A stretch of DNA of 64,000 nt from Euryodendron excelsum (lineage: Eukaryota; Streptophyta; Magnoliopsida; Ericales; Pentaphylacaceae), in NCBI GenBank assembly GCA_033060915.1, contig CM065389.1, forward strand, positions 17,137,501-17,201,500. The letters are read 5' to 3'. Shown here piece by piece: positions 11,721 to 22,531 of the stretch. Numbering within the stretch: the stretch's first letter is position 1; each line of letters opens with the position of its first letter. The translations under genes were made by a program, and so were the position numbers. Under the pieces are notes generated by a model. That model did no database searches, was not told where the DNA came from, and worked only from the letters and a program-made list of their open reading frames with translations.

Positions 11721-12219
11721 GATAATGCCCCTAAGGGCATTTTGGTTATTTTGCTTCTCTTTGGGCCCAGTGGGGCCCGCAAAGTCATGAATTGACGAGA
11801 TTAGCTTAGAGAGTTGATTTCGATTAGAATACGTCTATATTGACTTGAGTACAAGTTTGGATGGAGTGTATACTACCGAGCGGTCAAAAATGGGGTGCTT
11901 ACATCTAGTAGACATATTTACTAGTCATTGTACTAAACAAACTCTTTATCCAAAAAAAAAAAAAGAATAATAGAATTTAAACAGTATTGGAAGTACAGAA
12001 CAATGAAACTTGATTTATCACTATTGACAGTAAAAATTATAGATAAAGATGAGAGCTTGAGTACGTTTTTGCTAATAAATTATAACTGGATTAGTACGTT
12101 TTTGCTAATAAAAATAATGAAAGATACTAAACAAAAAATAAAATACGTAAAACAAAAATTACCTCAATACTAATCCACAAATATTGTACTAGATGAGTAT
12201 GAAATTGATTTTTCAGGTT

Positions 12220-12222
<3 letters not shown>

Positions 12223-12253
<31 letters not shown>
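12223..12253 (+). repeat. GA microsatellite
   Basis: An uninterrupted GA run of about 15 units in the non-coding right arm of the hAT element. Confidence 0.95.
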
Positions 12254-12257
<4 letters not shown>

Positions 12258-12603
12258 TTACAACTTCTCCTAAACAACTTTACATAGAGAAAGAGTTGTT
12301 TAAGATGGAGACCTTTCATCTACCTTATCTTGAAAAAAGTGATAATCAGATAAGTTTTTACTTCTTCATTAAATTAGTTTTTAAAATTAGTTTTTACTAG
12401 GTAGTTTTTAAAGTTAATTAATGTATTTTTTTTATTTTAGCCATTTTTTCCCTCCTCATCTAGACTTTTACAAAAGAAAACATACAATAATTATTTTACA
12501 TTATAAATAATATACATATTTTAAAAAATTGGGTCCTAAAATTTTGAAAACCTTAGGCCGATTGTCTCGATCGCCTCACTATTGAGCCGACCCTGGTCAA
12601 TAT

Positions 12604-13521
12604 AATCAAATATTTGGATACGTAGTATCGATTATAAGCTTATAAGTATTTTCAAATCAGCTATGCATTTTACATCACAAAGTCAGTGCGAATTGAATAT
12701 ATTACCTACATGTCAGTCTAATGGTAAGAGGTTAGCAAGGCAATATTTTAGAGGATTCGTTTTAGATAGTAGCTTTTGTAACTTCAGGACATGGACGCTG
12801 AACTTCTCTGAAAACGTATAATATAAAGTATTTTTCTTAAAAGAAATAGTCATTTTAATAGATAATATTTCAATATTTCTGATCAGGACTCGAAATATAT
12901 AAGCCAGCCGAGAAATTCCTGACTAAAAATATGTCCAACATATGTATGTCTTTCTCTACGAGTTAACTTATATTTTTCTCGAATCCATCAAATAGTCTTT
13001 GAAAATACTACTAGCGGTTTTTTTTATTTTGTCCAACAAAGACCCAAAAAAAAAAAAAAATTTTACTACTTGTGGTTTTTTTTGTCAAATAAAGACGAGC
13101 CAGCAATTAAAGGAACAAAAACAAAACAAAAATGCATCCAACTCCTGGATGACATAGTTCTGTTAAAAAGGAAATGAACCAAATCATGCAGGTTGCAGAA
13201 AACATTCAACTTCCTACAACATCAAAGCAGGCACTCAAGGGATGATATTGAGATATTGTTGTTTGACACTGACATTTAACTGTAAATAACCTTTGGAATA
13301 TTCCTGTAGTTGTCTTTAGTTCACGCCAAAAAAAAAGAAGCAATCCTTAATAAATAAAAAAAATACAGTATATATTAAGAATTACAATATGTACAATACT
13401 AACAATCCAAGAAACAAATTCTTCTAGTTTATTATTACACCAAATACAAATTCTAGCTGACCAACACAATCATCATAACAATTTAATAGCAATGTAAAAC
13501 TATTTATCAAAAAAATGTCTC
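12604..13521. other. Intergenic, 3' side of CML44-like gene A
   Basis: No gene is recognised. Short A and T runs occur at about 13019 and 13048-13070. The part next to the gene (about 13440-13521) resembles the 3' flank of gene B (about 35060-35180), including a shared TTCTAGCTGACC string, and is probably 3' UTR. TTTATT at 13427 (AATAAA on the gene strand) could serve as a poly(A) signal. Confidence 0.5.
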
Positions 13522-13989
13522 TTAAGAATTGGTAATCAACATCATATTCTTGAATTCTTCAAAATCAAGCACCCCATCAGAATTTGTATCGTAAACGCTA
13601 ATCATGCTCCTGCAATCCCGGCCACAACTCTCATTCCACAACCCTAATCGAGACAACACGCTCTGAAGCTCATCGCATGAAATGAAACCATCACCATTCA
13701 AATCATATACCTTGAAAGCCTTAGCAAGGTCACACTCCAGGTCACTATCCTCCTCACCTGTCTTGCTTTGACCACCAATATTTTGCTTAATTATGGTGTC
13801 ATAAAAGAACAAAAAGTCAAGAACGTCAAGTCTCGCTTTGTCCACTAATGACTCGAGTTCATCTAAGCTAGTATGAACACCCATTCTCTTGAGGAACCAT
13901 TTGAGCTCGTCAAGGCTCACGAAGCCATCGCCATTCTGTTCTACCTTCTCGAAAATCCGGTGCAAGTCATTGGTGTTGAGAGGAGACAT
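13522..13989 (-). CDS. CML44-like: Calmodulin-like protein, CML44 type (copy A)
   Basis: An intronless 155-residue protein of EF-hand pattern, probably a calcium sensor that changes the activity of partner proteins. Three 12-residue loops are visible. Residues 17-28 (EQNGDGFVSLDE) have Glu in place of the first Asp. Residues 96-107 (DLNGDGFISCDE) and 134-145 (DTNSDGVLDFEE) keep the binding residues. A fourth hand around 54-66 has decayed. There is no signal peptide, membrane segment or clear lipidation signal, so it is probably cytosolic or nuclear. The start is the first ATG after a TATA box about 90 bp upstream, and the same start is kept in copy B. A and B differ at 30 of 155 residues without gaps (hand count). 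Length and the MSPLN...DLHRIFEK start fit plant CML44; the exact ortholog is not proven. Confidence 0.88.
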   Translation of the reverse strand: MSPLNTNDLHRIFEKVEQNGDGFVSLDELKWFLKRMGVHTSLDELESLVDKARLDVLDFLFFYDTIIKQNIGGQSKTGEEDSDLECDLAKAFKVYDLNGDGFISCDELQSVLSRLGLWNESCGRDCRSMISVYDTNSDGVLDFEEFKNMMLITNS

Positions 13990-14074
13990 GGTGGCGCAAA
14001 GTTATGGAAGAAGATAAGCAATATGTTTCTGATTGTTGTAACTGCACATTCTAAATAGCTGTGGAATGTAAGGG

Positions 14075-14082
14075 TATATATA
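14075..14082 (-). promoter_or_regulatory. TATA box of CML44-like gene A
   Basis: TATATATA on the gene strand, about 86 bp upstream of the ATG. Copy B has TATA at the corresponding place, and the two upstream regions are recognisably alike to about 14465, which supports a shared promoter. Confidence 0.6.
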
Positions 14083-14084
14083 GA

Positions 14085-14590
14085 CATAGGTGAAGGAAAT
14101 CTATGCTGTCCTTGTCTTATACGGTTGAGATAACGAATGGACTGAAGAATGTTATTTTGTGCATATAAAAGGTTTTGGGAAGCTTCGTGGAAGAATACTT
14201 ATGGAAAGAACATAGATTTATTTGTCACAAGAGTTTTGTTTGAACGCAACTAATCTTTCCTTTCTTTACTTATCTAACTTCTCACATGGGGCTAAGAAAG
14301 TTTGTGGAGCATTGCCCGAAACTGCATATATATTTTCCTTTGTCTTTTTGGGACTCAAGGCACAGAGGACCCCACCTTCCAATTGGAACTTAATATTGGA
14401 CACATTGCTTTCAGCAATTTATTGCTTTAAATACCTTTTGGGTCGGTATTAAGCCACGGAAATCTGGTAATAACGTTATACAAAGTGCCCGACGTCTATA
14501 TAGGCTGACATCATACAACACTTCATACACGCATTTCAGGTCAACTTTTCAGTTAAAATTTCACGGGCACCAAACTAGTATACATATATG

Positions 14591-14622
<32 letters not shown>

Positions 14623-14735
14623 TAGTAACGACCGGAGTTGACATTTGATAAGTCCATATTAGAAGATTAATATTTGATGAGTCCCATCTTAGAAGAAGAT
14701 TAATATGGGACTCGAATAATGAACCCAAATAACAC
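14085..14735. other. Upstream region of gene A
   Basis: No second gene is seen. Similarity to the upstream region of gene B continues to about 14465 (shared CTGTCCTTG, TTATTTTG and GTATTAAGCC strings in order), which puts the left edge of the duplicated block there. An alternating TA/CATA microsatellite occupies about 14580-14625. Confidence 0.55.
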
Positions 14736-14743
14736 TTTCTTGG

Positions 14744-16069
14744 TAGGAATGGTAAACGGATGAATTTGAGTTTAAATGGATCCAATTTAAATCCGGCCAA
14801 TTAGTAAGTGGGTTGAATATAGACGGATCATTAATGGGTAAATTTAACCCATGAACCTAAATATGACCCGTTTATATATTATCTAAATTTATGTAATTTA
14901 TTATAATTTTTATATTTTTTTTTACCTAATTTAAGTGTATTTTTTTCACTTTCTGCTGTTTGGTTGAGAGGAAAGTAGAGAGAAAGTTAATGAAAAAAAT
15001 TGTTGCATTTTTTTACATTGAGCATTAAACGTTGTACATAAATTAAAATTAAAATTTTTCCTTCAAAATGTTTTTCACATAATGAAGATATTCTTAGAGT
15101 GAAAACATTTTTGAAAAATTTATCTCCCACTAAGCAAACAACCGAGAGAATAGTTCTTTAAAAAATTTCACCAATCCAAACCTGTAAGTATTTATCTTCT
15201 CTTCAACTCCTTCTATAATTTATGTACATATATATATGCGTGTATGTATACATGTATTGTATGTGTATTTGTGTTTCGGATATTTTATGTTTATTCTTAT
15301 TTCATTGGTGTATGTGAGTATGAGTCAATTCGGTGGAATATTGGCTTTGAGTTTGCATAGAAGGATAAAGAGAGAAAAGGAGCGAGACTAATAATGGAAT
15401 TCTTAAGAGAGAGAACGGACGGTGTTGATCCAATGGAGAGGCGGAAAAGTAAAAAAGAACGACTTGGATTAAAGGTATGGGCTATTGTGGGCGCCATCTG
15501 GGGGTAGAGAGAGAAACAACATAGAAGAAAGAGAGAGAAGGGGTAGGGGTCGGGTGGGGTGTTATTCCATGTGTTGCATCTCTATGGGCCAAAAAAAGTG
15601 GCATAGTTTCATAGGACTTGCGTGATGCAACTCAATTAAATCCATTAATAAACTTATACAGGTTTAAATGAGTTTTAAATGGGTCGTGGCGTTTGGTGGC
15701 GATGATGGATGGTGATGGTGGTTTGATGTGATCGCAATGGGGTGAGTGGGTGGGGGTGCTTGGCAATGGTTGGAGGTAACAGAGGTGGTGGTGGTGGGAG
15801 AAGAGAAGGAAGATTTGTTTTGAAAATACATACAAAACAAAAATTTTAAAACACAATTTTATGGGTGACATTTTTTTAGCAAACTCAATGAGTACCTATA
15901 TCTAAACTATTTAAACCCGTTTCTAATTAGACTTATATTATGCAACTCAATTAAACTCATTAATAAACTTGAACGCATTTAAATGGATTTTAAATGGGTG
16001 AAATTGAATAGGTTCATGCACAACGGTTGAGTTTGCTAGGCCTACTTCCGGTTGAGTTTGCTAGGCCTA
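14744..16069. mobile_element. Non-autonomous DNA transposon, about 1.3 kb
   Basis: The left end reads TAGGAATGGTAAACGG and the reverse complement of the right end TAGGCCTAGCAAACTC, similar to plant elements ending in GGC(A)TGGCAAACGGG. The flanking 8-mers TTTCTTGG (14736-14743) and CTTCTTAG (16070-16077) agree at six of eight positions. Subterminal AAACCC/GGGTTTA-like words are frequent at both ends, and a 60-bp segment near 15626 recurs near 15947. No transposase is seen; small open frames inside (15297-15497, 15632-15871) look random. It is probably hAT-like from the 8-bp duplication. The last 23 bp occur twice in tandem (about 16024-16071). Confidence 0.45.
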
Positions 16070-16077
16070 CTTCTTAG

Positions 16078-18453
16078 CTAGTCCTTTTGAGTGACTTTAT
16101 GTTGTTATTACATGTATATATATGTATACGTATACGTTTTTCTTGGAGGACTTATGTGATGATGACACAAGATCTACTCATCGCATCGAATGAGTCTTTT
16201 GTTATTTATCCATGTATAAGAGTGACAGATAAAATGATAATGTCTAGCTTGTTTTAGGAACAGAACGTTGCAACCAACGAAAATTCACTTGGGATTCAAG
16301 TTTTGCTTGTTTATGCGAGGGACTCATTATGTTTCGTCCAAAAATGAGGTTAGTGATATATGATCCAACTGTTAATACTTGGTTCCATTTATCTATCAAT
16401 GGATATTTTTTGTGGTGTACCATATACTTGAGAGCCAAGACCGTGGAGGTCGGAAAACAGTGAGTCCAACTCATGACCTAGTGGGAGTGCCACTACTACT
16501 GGAATAACTCTACTACTTATATATATACACATATTGTTATTATTGGTAAATACTTATATCTTAATCTCCTTATCTATCCAAAAAAATCATGTAGGAGTGC
16601 CATTACTACCAAACTAACTTCACTACTCATCTATCCAAAAAGATTGTTATCAGGGAATGCTTATATATTAATCGTGTCATCTATCCAAAAAATTGTTATC
16701 AGTGAATGCTTATATATTAATATTTGGTCTTGTATAAAAATATATATAATTTTGGTCATTCGTTTTTTTCTTCCACATTATTTTAAACTATGAAAATCTT
16801 GTCCCTATTTTTCATCAAATAGGGAAAAATATATGTAATGGGGCGTGTTTGGGTTGGGGGACTCCTTACCCTATTCTCACCCCGCCATGGTGACCCTACC
16901 CTACTTGTCCCGATTATTTTATGTTAGTAATTTTTTCAAATACATCATGAACAAAGCAAATATCAAAATAAAAAAAAATAAGAGAACAAATTACAATAGT
17001 TATATTGAAATATATATATATATATATATAAATAGAACGGGTGCGGGACGGGTTATTATATCTTGTTCTCAAATTTGACTATATCCTAATTAATATCACT
17101 CCATACCATCCCAAGCAGTACAGGGCAAGACAGGTTGGGGCGGGCGGGGCAGGGACCTGACCTTAGATGTTGGGGTAGCTTTCCATCCCTAGCCTGACGC
17201 ACACAAGATTGCTCAGCCTCAGGTCATGGGAATTGGATGATATGCCTGTTTTTATGATACTTGGGTCTAGCCCATATACATTAAATCCATTATGAGCATA
17301 TTGGATGGGCTTAGGGCAATTACTTGTTCAAACTTAGGATAGACTTCAACCCAGCCCAAGCTACTGTCCAAACCAATACCATCAATCCCATAGGTTCCGC
17401 AACTGCAAAAATTCAACTTGTTAACATTAAATATGATTTTTTTTCAACAGCAATAGGCTACACGATGGGGTTGCCCTTCCTCTACGTATAACCTCCTGAA
17501 CTAAACTCGAAGAAGGTGACTTATTGGTCAAGATTTGGGATCTAAGAGTTTGCTCATTTGGTTTAAAACTTTTTTAGTGTTATCAATTTTTTAGAGCTAT
17601 TCTAGAGTATTTGACCTAATAATTATTCGGTTTATGTAAGACGGGTGGACTGCACATGCTCCAAAATTTATTGAGCTAGAAGCAAGTTGGCCCGGACCCA
17701 GTCAACCAACAAAAAAAACACAAAAAAAAACCTCCTAAACTAAATGAAAGTTGAATTCAGTTCCAAGTTTCTACTAAACCAAGAGACTTTACTAGTTGGC
17801 ATTTTCGGATAGTAGTTTTTTAATTTATATGTCGTCATCCTATTCCAATTCCTATCAAAAGAAAAAATCCTATTCCAATTCTAATCTTCCGATCTCTTGT
17901 CATCACTACCATCGATCCGAAAGTATATGTTTTAGTTCCAATATTTCCAAAGCTGGTAGTGTTATAAAATGTGATCAGAATAAAGAGCCCATAACTGACC
18001 ACCACAACCATAAAAATGGTAATTACATTTTACCTTTTTAAAGTTTGAACAAAAAGTAAATAATCTCCTTTAATTAAAAAAGTGAACACATGCCTCTATG
18101 TGCAAAAGGATAGATATTAAGGATAGATATTAACAGTTGTGATGCCCCACTCATGTACTGTTATTTACATCTCTCTAATCACCTCACCCTCTCTCTCCCT
18201 CTCACTCTTCTGCAGAACCACCATGGATGACCAACCGGAGCAGCCCACTCACACCCTCACCATGAGCCACCACTTCCACCCAGTCAAACCCACTCTGCCA
18301 CCATCTCCACCTTTCACCTCTTCGGCCAACCTCTAGTCCAAGCTGTTAGCCATGACAAGCCACATGCTAAAATATTTCAAATGATCAAGCCCGAAGCCAT
18401 CAACTATCATCAAACGATGTTATATGTGAGTGAGATAAGACAAAGTTAGGTGG
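16078..18453. other. Long non-coding stretch; no gene recognised
   Basis: I find no convincing gene. There is a G-rich segment around 16840-17190 with words like GGGGCGGGG and an AT microsatellite near 17007-17030, which may be a decayed non-autonomous transposon. Short open frames at 17796-18041 and 18139-18336 have low-complexity Ser or Pro content and no recognisable domain. The sentence-like repeats of ATCTATCCAAAAAA between 16570 and 16690 are local duplications. Confidence 0.4.
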
Positions 18454-18870
18454 AATTAGATGGAGGAAATTGAAGATCGGGAAACAAGAATGAAGAAGTC
18501 AGATAAGAAAAAGAAGAGTAAAGATTTATGGACAAAAAAGAAAAAGGGTGTTCATGCAATGATCAGAAAGGGTAGAAAGGACCCTGAGCCATCAGTATCA
18601 TCATTGCCATCTCAAAACATTAGAAACAGAAACAAAATTCTACTTTGAGAGTATGAAAAACATTATGAAGAGGAAGCAAATAATATAATGGCAATGGGTA
18701 AGCTATTAGGAATCGATTTTCAAAACAATGAAGGGGTGTTTGGTGAGAAGTTAAAAGAAATGGAATGGAAGGATTTGGTGAGTGCTCAGAAGAATAAGAA
18801 AGAAGAGTATATGGGGACTTCCAAGTGTTAGCTTTGAAGTGGTAGACTGGGTGTTTAATGTCAGTTCTCA

Positions 18871-19286
18871 ATGAAGTTCTTAACTTGGAATGTTAGAGGG
18901 CTAGGGGGAAGAAATAAGAGAACCATGGTAAGAAAAGTAGTTAACGGTAGAGGGTTAGATATGATCCTGTTACAAGAAACAAAATGGGAGACTTGCAATA
19001 ATTGGAAGGTAAAATTAGTTTAGGGTAATGGTGATGGTGACTGGGTGACGACAAATTCGCTAGGGACATTAGGGGGGCTGTTGATCATTTGGAACAATAA
19101 CTTCTTTACTTGCATACAGAAACTGGTGGATAGAAACTTTGTCCTGTTGGAAAGAAGGATCTATGGAAGTTTCCACTATATTATAGTAAATGTATATGGG
19201 CTACGAAAGGAAGAGGACAGGAAGCAGTTATGGGGAAAGTTGATACCTCTAGTTAAAATAGCAAAAGTACCAGTATGCATTTTTTT

Positions 19287-19328
<42 letters not shown>

Positions 19329-19551
19329 GTATTTTAATGAACTATTAAGAATTAGGGACAAATCTTCTTGCACAAGAGTCTACCAGGGAATGAAAGATTT
19401 TAAGGAGGTAGTTCGAAAATTGGATTTGATTGATTTGTCATTACAAGGTAGGAAGTATACGTGGTCAAACCTTCAAGACAAGGAAGTTTGGAATAGACTA
19501 GATCATTTTTTGTTATGTCCAGTGTGGAATTCTAAGTTTTGTTGCTCTTAG
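18871..19551 (+). pseudogene. LINE ORF2 endonuclease domain, broken
   Basis: ATG at 18871 begins MKFLTWNVRGLG, the usual start of a plant L1 ORF2 endonuclease (the Asn of WNVRG is a catalytic-site residue). LLQETKWE follows, with the catalytic Glu, and then NVYG. One in-frame stop lies near 19021. Where family members have a GGDFN motif, this copy has 17 T followed by 31 G (19280-19327) and then YFNELL. The C-terminal part (GRKYTWSNLQ...WNRLDHFL) is recognisable and ends at a stop at 19549. Nicking activity would be lost. Confidence 0.8.
19280..19327 (+). repeat. T17-G31 homopolymer junction inside the LINE
   Basis: Seventeen T (19280-19296) are followed by thirty-one G (19297-19327) where the ancestral LINE would have a short T/G stretch encoding Ile-Gly-Gly. 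Either a true expansion or an assembly error. Confidence 0.9.
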
Positions 19552-20136
19552 TGAGGATTACTTAGGAGCTTCTCAGATCACTCTGCAGTACTGTTATGGG
19601 ATGAGGAAAAGAATCGGGGCCCCAAACCATTTAAGGTTTTTTAGTCATGGTATAAGCTAAAGGAATTTTCTATTTTGGTAAACAAACAATGGAGTGAATC
19701 TATGGTGCAAGGGTGGGGAGGTTTTATTCTGTTAAAAAAGTTGAAAGATTTGAAGGTCAAGATAAAATAATGGAAAGTCTTAAGAATTGTAAACTGGAAG
19801 GAAAGAATTGCATCTTTGCAAGTTAAACTTCAAAGGTTGGATATTCAAGGGGAAAATCAAGGTCATCAACAGGGGCAAATACAGCTCAAGATGGAGTTAA
19901 AAAGCAAAGCAAGTTAGGAAAGTGTATTTAAGTGAAGAGGTTGATGTAAGACAAAAGTCAAGGCTACTTTGGTTAAACAAGGGGGATATAAATACAGATT
20001 TTTTTCATACTAGTATGAAGATAAGGCAGAGAAGAAATTATGTTAATCAGGTAGTAATTAATAGTGGTATAGTTGATGGTCCCAATCAAATTAAGGAGTA
20101 AGTTTCCAATTTTTTGAAGACAGATTCTAGGAACCA

Positions 20137-21260
20137 ATGAACAGTAGGCCCGTGATTGAGGGGAGGGTAAGGATTCGGCTGAGTAAGGAAAATGCATTGG
20201 CTTTGGAGGCAGATTTCAAGGAAAAGGTGGTTTGGGAAGCTATAAAGTCATGCAATGGGAGCAAGTCCCCTGGGCCTGATGGTTTCAAGCTAAGTTTCAT
20301 GAAAAAGTTTTGGAAGGTAATTAGAGGAAGGGTAATGAGATTTATGAAGGAGTTTAGTATTAATGCTGAACTAGTAAATGGGATTAATTCCTCTTTCATA
20401 ACTCTAATACCCAAAGAGGAATTTCCTAAGAGTTTAGAGGGTAATAGACCTATAAGCCTTGTTTCTTTTATTTATAAAGTACTTAAAAAAAAACATTGGT
20501 AATTAGATTGAGGAAGGTTATGATGGATGTTGTTAGTGACAAACAGTCGGCATTCATTACCCCCGGGGGGGGGGGGGGGGGGGGGGGCGCGGCGGATGTT
20601 TGATGGGGTGTTCATTCCAAATGAAATCATTGATCCATGGAAAAAAAAACATTGGTAATTAGATTGAGGAAGGTTATGATGGATGTTGTTAGTGACAAAC
20701 AGTCGGCATTCATTACCTTGATGGGGTGTTCATTCCAAATGAAATCATTGATCCATGGAAAAAAAGAGAAGATAAAAGGTATAGTGTTAAAATTGGATTT
20801 CTAGAGGGCTTATGATTCAGTTAATTGGTCTTATCTCTTGCCAATGATGAAGATGAAAGGATTTGATCAGAAATGGATTAATTGGATTGGTGAATGTGTG
20901 TCTTCTGAAAATTTGTCTGTACTAGTGAATGAATTACCCATAAAGGAATTCCATATAAAGAGGGGGTTGAGATAGGGAGATCCCTTATCCCCATTTCTGT
21001 TTAATATTGCAACTGAAGGCTTAAAGAACATTTTTCAAGAGCAATTGAATTAAATCTTATCAAAGGTACAAAGTTGGGATCTAAGGGTGTTGAGATTACA
21101 CATCTTCAATTTGCAGATGATACAATTATATTTTTTGAAGCTAATAAGGAAGAGTTGTTAAATATGAAGAGGATCCTTAAGTGCTTTGAATTGGTGTCAA
21201 GTTTAAAGATTAATTTTCAAAAAAGTGTAGTAAGTGGTATAGGGGTGGAATAAAGTTTTC
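20137..21260 (+). pseudogene. LINE reverse transcriptase domain, broken
   Basis: Pieces of a non-LTR reverse transcriptase lie in order: KSPGPDGFKLSFMKKFW, then EGNRPISLVSFIYKVL near 20440-20480, then 'RAYDSVNW' near 20804, a GDPLSPFLFN motif near 20970, and the catalytic FADD (LQFADDTIIFF) near 21110-21130. Several frameshifts and stops occur, together with a duplicated segment at 20485-20766. Plant L1 reverse transcriptases usually have FADD or YADD here, so the active-site motif survives although the frame does not. Confidence 0.8.
20485..20766 (+). repeat. Direct duplication of ~125 bp split by a C5-G23 run
   Basis: The sequence at 20641-20766 is present once as an unbroken string. To its left the same string appears in two pieces (20485-20561 and 20600-20648), separated by five C, twenty-three G (20565-20587) and a short CGCGGCGGATG-like piece. 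The copies look identical, so the event is very recent or artificial. Confidence 0.9.
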
Positions 21261-22276
21261 TAAAAAAGGTGACACAATTCTTTAGATGCAAGACTCAGGC
21301 TCTTCCCATGAATTACTTAGGCATGAAATTGGGTGCAAATCCAAGGCTAATTAAGACTTGGGAAGGAGTGATCAAGAAGGTACAAGGCAGATTGGCAAAC
21401 TGGAAGAGAAAGTTATTGTCAATTGGTGGAAGGTTAACTTTACTAAAAGCAACCTTAGCAAATATCCCCATATATTATATGCCTTGTACAAGGCTCCAAA
21501 AGAGGTCTGCAAATCGATTGAAAAGATCTAAAGGAAATTCTTGTGGGGAGAGGTGGAGAATAAGAGAAAAATTACACTGTGTGAACTAGAAAATAATCAC
21601 CAGAAACAAGAGTAGAGGAGATTTAGGTGTATTCTTGTGGATTCTCTGAATTCTTCCTTACTAGCTAAGTGGTGGTGGAGGTTTGCTAATGAGAAGAGTG
21701 GTATGTGAGAGTTATAGGGATGATAATGAAAGGTGGTTTCCTGGGATCAATACTACAAAATCTCACTCTAGAATCTGGTGTGATACCTTACAGGTTGGTT
21801 TGAATAATAATGATTTCATCAATAATGTGGAATTAAATGTTGGAAATGGAAAAAGAATATGTTTCTCGAGGATACATGGATTGGACATAAATCCCTCAGG
21901 GAAGAATTCCCTATGCTTTTTTGTTTTATCAGTGCAGAAATCAATTTTCATTGTAGATTTAAAAAATGATAGGGGATCAAGGAACATATTATACAGAAAA
22001 GAGCTGAGGGCTTGGGAGGTTGAGGAACTCATCAAAATACTGAAGAAGATGGAAAACAACAAGCTGGAGGATCATAAATCAAGTGAAAATTGGAGAATGA
22101 TGGTAAGGTTTTAGTTAATTCTTAGTACAGATTTTTACTAGATAATAGCAATCAGGGGATTTCTAATTTAAGAAAGTTATGGAAAATAAATGCTCCTCAC
22201 AAAATCAAAATTTTTGGATGGTTAGCCATGCAAGAGAAAGTTAAAACCAAGGTATATCTCTCAAAGAGAAAAAAAT

Positions 22277-22531
22277 TTGCCTCAGGGTAATGGATTACTT
22301 TGCCCTTTTTGTAATCTTTTTTATGAAGACTCATATCATGTGTTACTTAACTGTATCTATTCTTGGAAGATTTGGTGCCAAATCATCAAATGGTGTGGCT
22401 TGGAGTTGGTGAGTTCGAGCAACCTACTTTCTCATATGCAATGGTGGGTGGATAAGGATTTCAAACATATTGAAAAATGTCTTTGGGAAGCTTTGTTTTT
22501 CATCAATGTTATGGCATATCTGGATGCATAG
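22277..22531 (+). pseudogene. LINE zf-RVT (zinc-binding) C-terminal piece
   Basis: The reading CPFCNLFYEDSYHVLLNCIYSWKIW fits the C-x2-C...H-x4-C pattern of the zf-RVT domain found after reverse transcriptase in plant L1 elements. It is out of frame with the upstream domains and lies about 400 bp before the poly(A) tail. Confidence 0.65.

Larger units (their letters stand above)
4387..11903 (-). mobile_element. Giant solo LTR (L0), Ogre/Tat-like, TSD TCTAG
   Basis: The interval is flanked by a perfect 5-bp duplication TCTAG (4382-4386 and 11904-11908). Read on the minus strand it starts TGTAAGCACCCC and ends CACGACA, the TG...CA form of an LTR. No internal copy of either end, no primer-binding site and no retroviral protein domain is visible, so it is best read as one solo LTR. 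It spans 7.5 kb, or about 6.3 kb without the 1.2-kb LTR nested inside it. The parts are two tandem-repeat blocks (about 9545-10390 and 10960-11720) upstream of a TATA box at 9222-9231, then a presumed R/U5 with a 2-kb C-poor tract. The 'GAGTCGCCACCTAA' (4543) and 'GGTTGCCTACGTATC' (6606) strings recall LTRs of plant Ogre/Tat elements; that lineage call comes from memory of such repeats. Confidence 0.65.
611..12603 (-). mobile_element. Nested hAT transposon (DUF4371/ZMYM1-like) with TSD
   Basis: The left end (from 619, TAGGGCTGACTCAA) and the reverse complement of the right end (ending 12595, CAGGGTCGGCTCAA) are matching terminal inverted repeats. The flanking 8-mers ATTAATAT (611-618) and GTCAATAT (12596-12603) agree at six positions, as expected for a decayed 8-bp hAT target duplication. 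A minus-strand transposase reading lies between 4377 and about 700. Nearly 9 kb of the interval is later insertions: an Athila-like LTR from 1395 and a giant solo LTR at 4387-11903. The original element would be about 3 kb. The ends, coding strand and TSD agree, so I am fairly sure of the boundaries. Confidence 0.75.

Noticed and set aside
9427..11788. Open frames of 77-108 codons across 9427-11788
   Set aside because: They follow the 157-bp and 94-bp tandem repeats and have no family resemblance.
17796..18336. Two short frames as host exons
   Set aside because: They are Ser- or Pro-rich, without recognisable domain or splice context; random occurrence is likely.
19045..19551. 168-codon frame as an intact protein
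   Set aside because: It contains a run of Phe and Gly from the T17-G31 homopolymer and is part of a broken LINE endonuclease.
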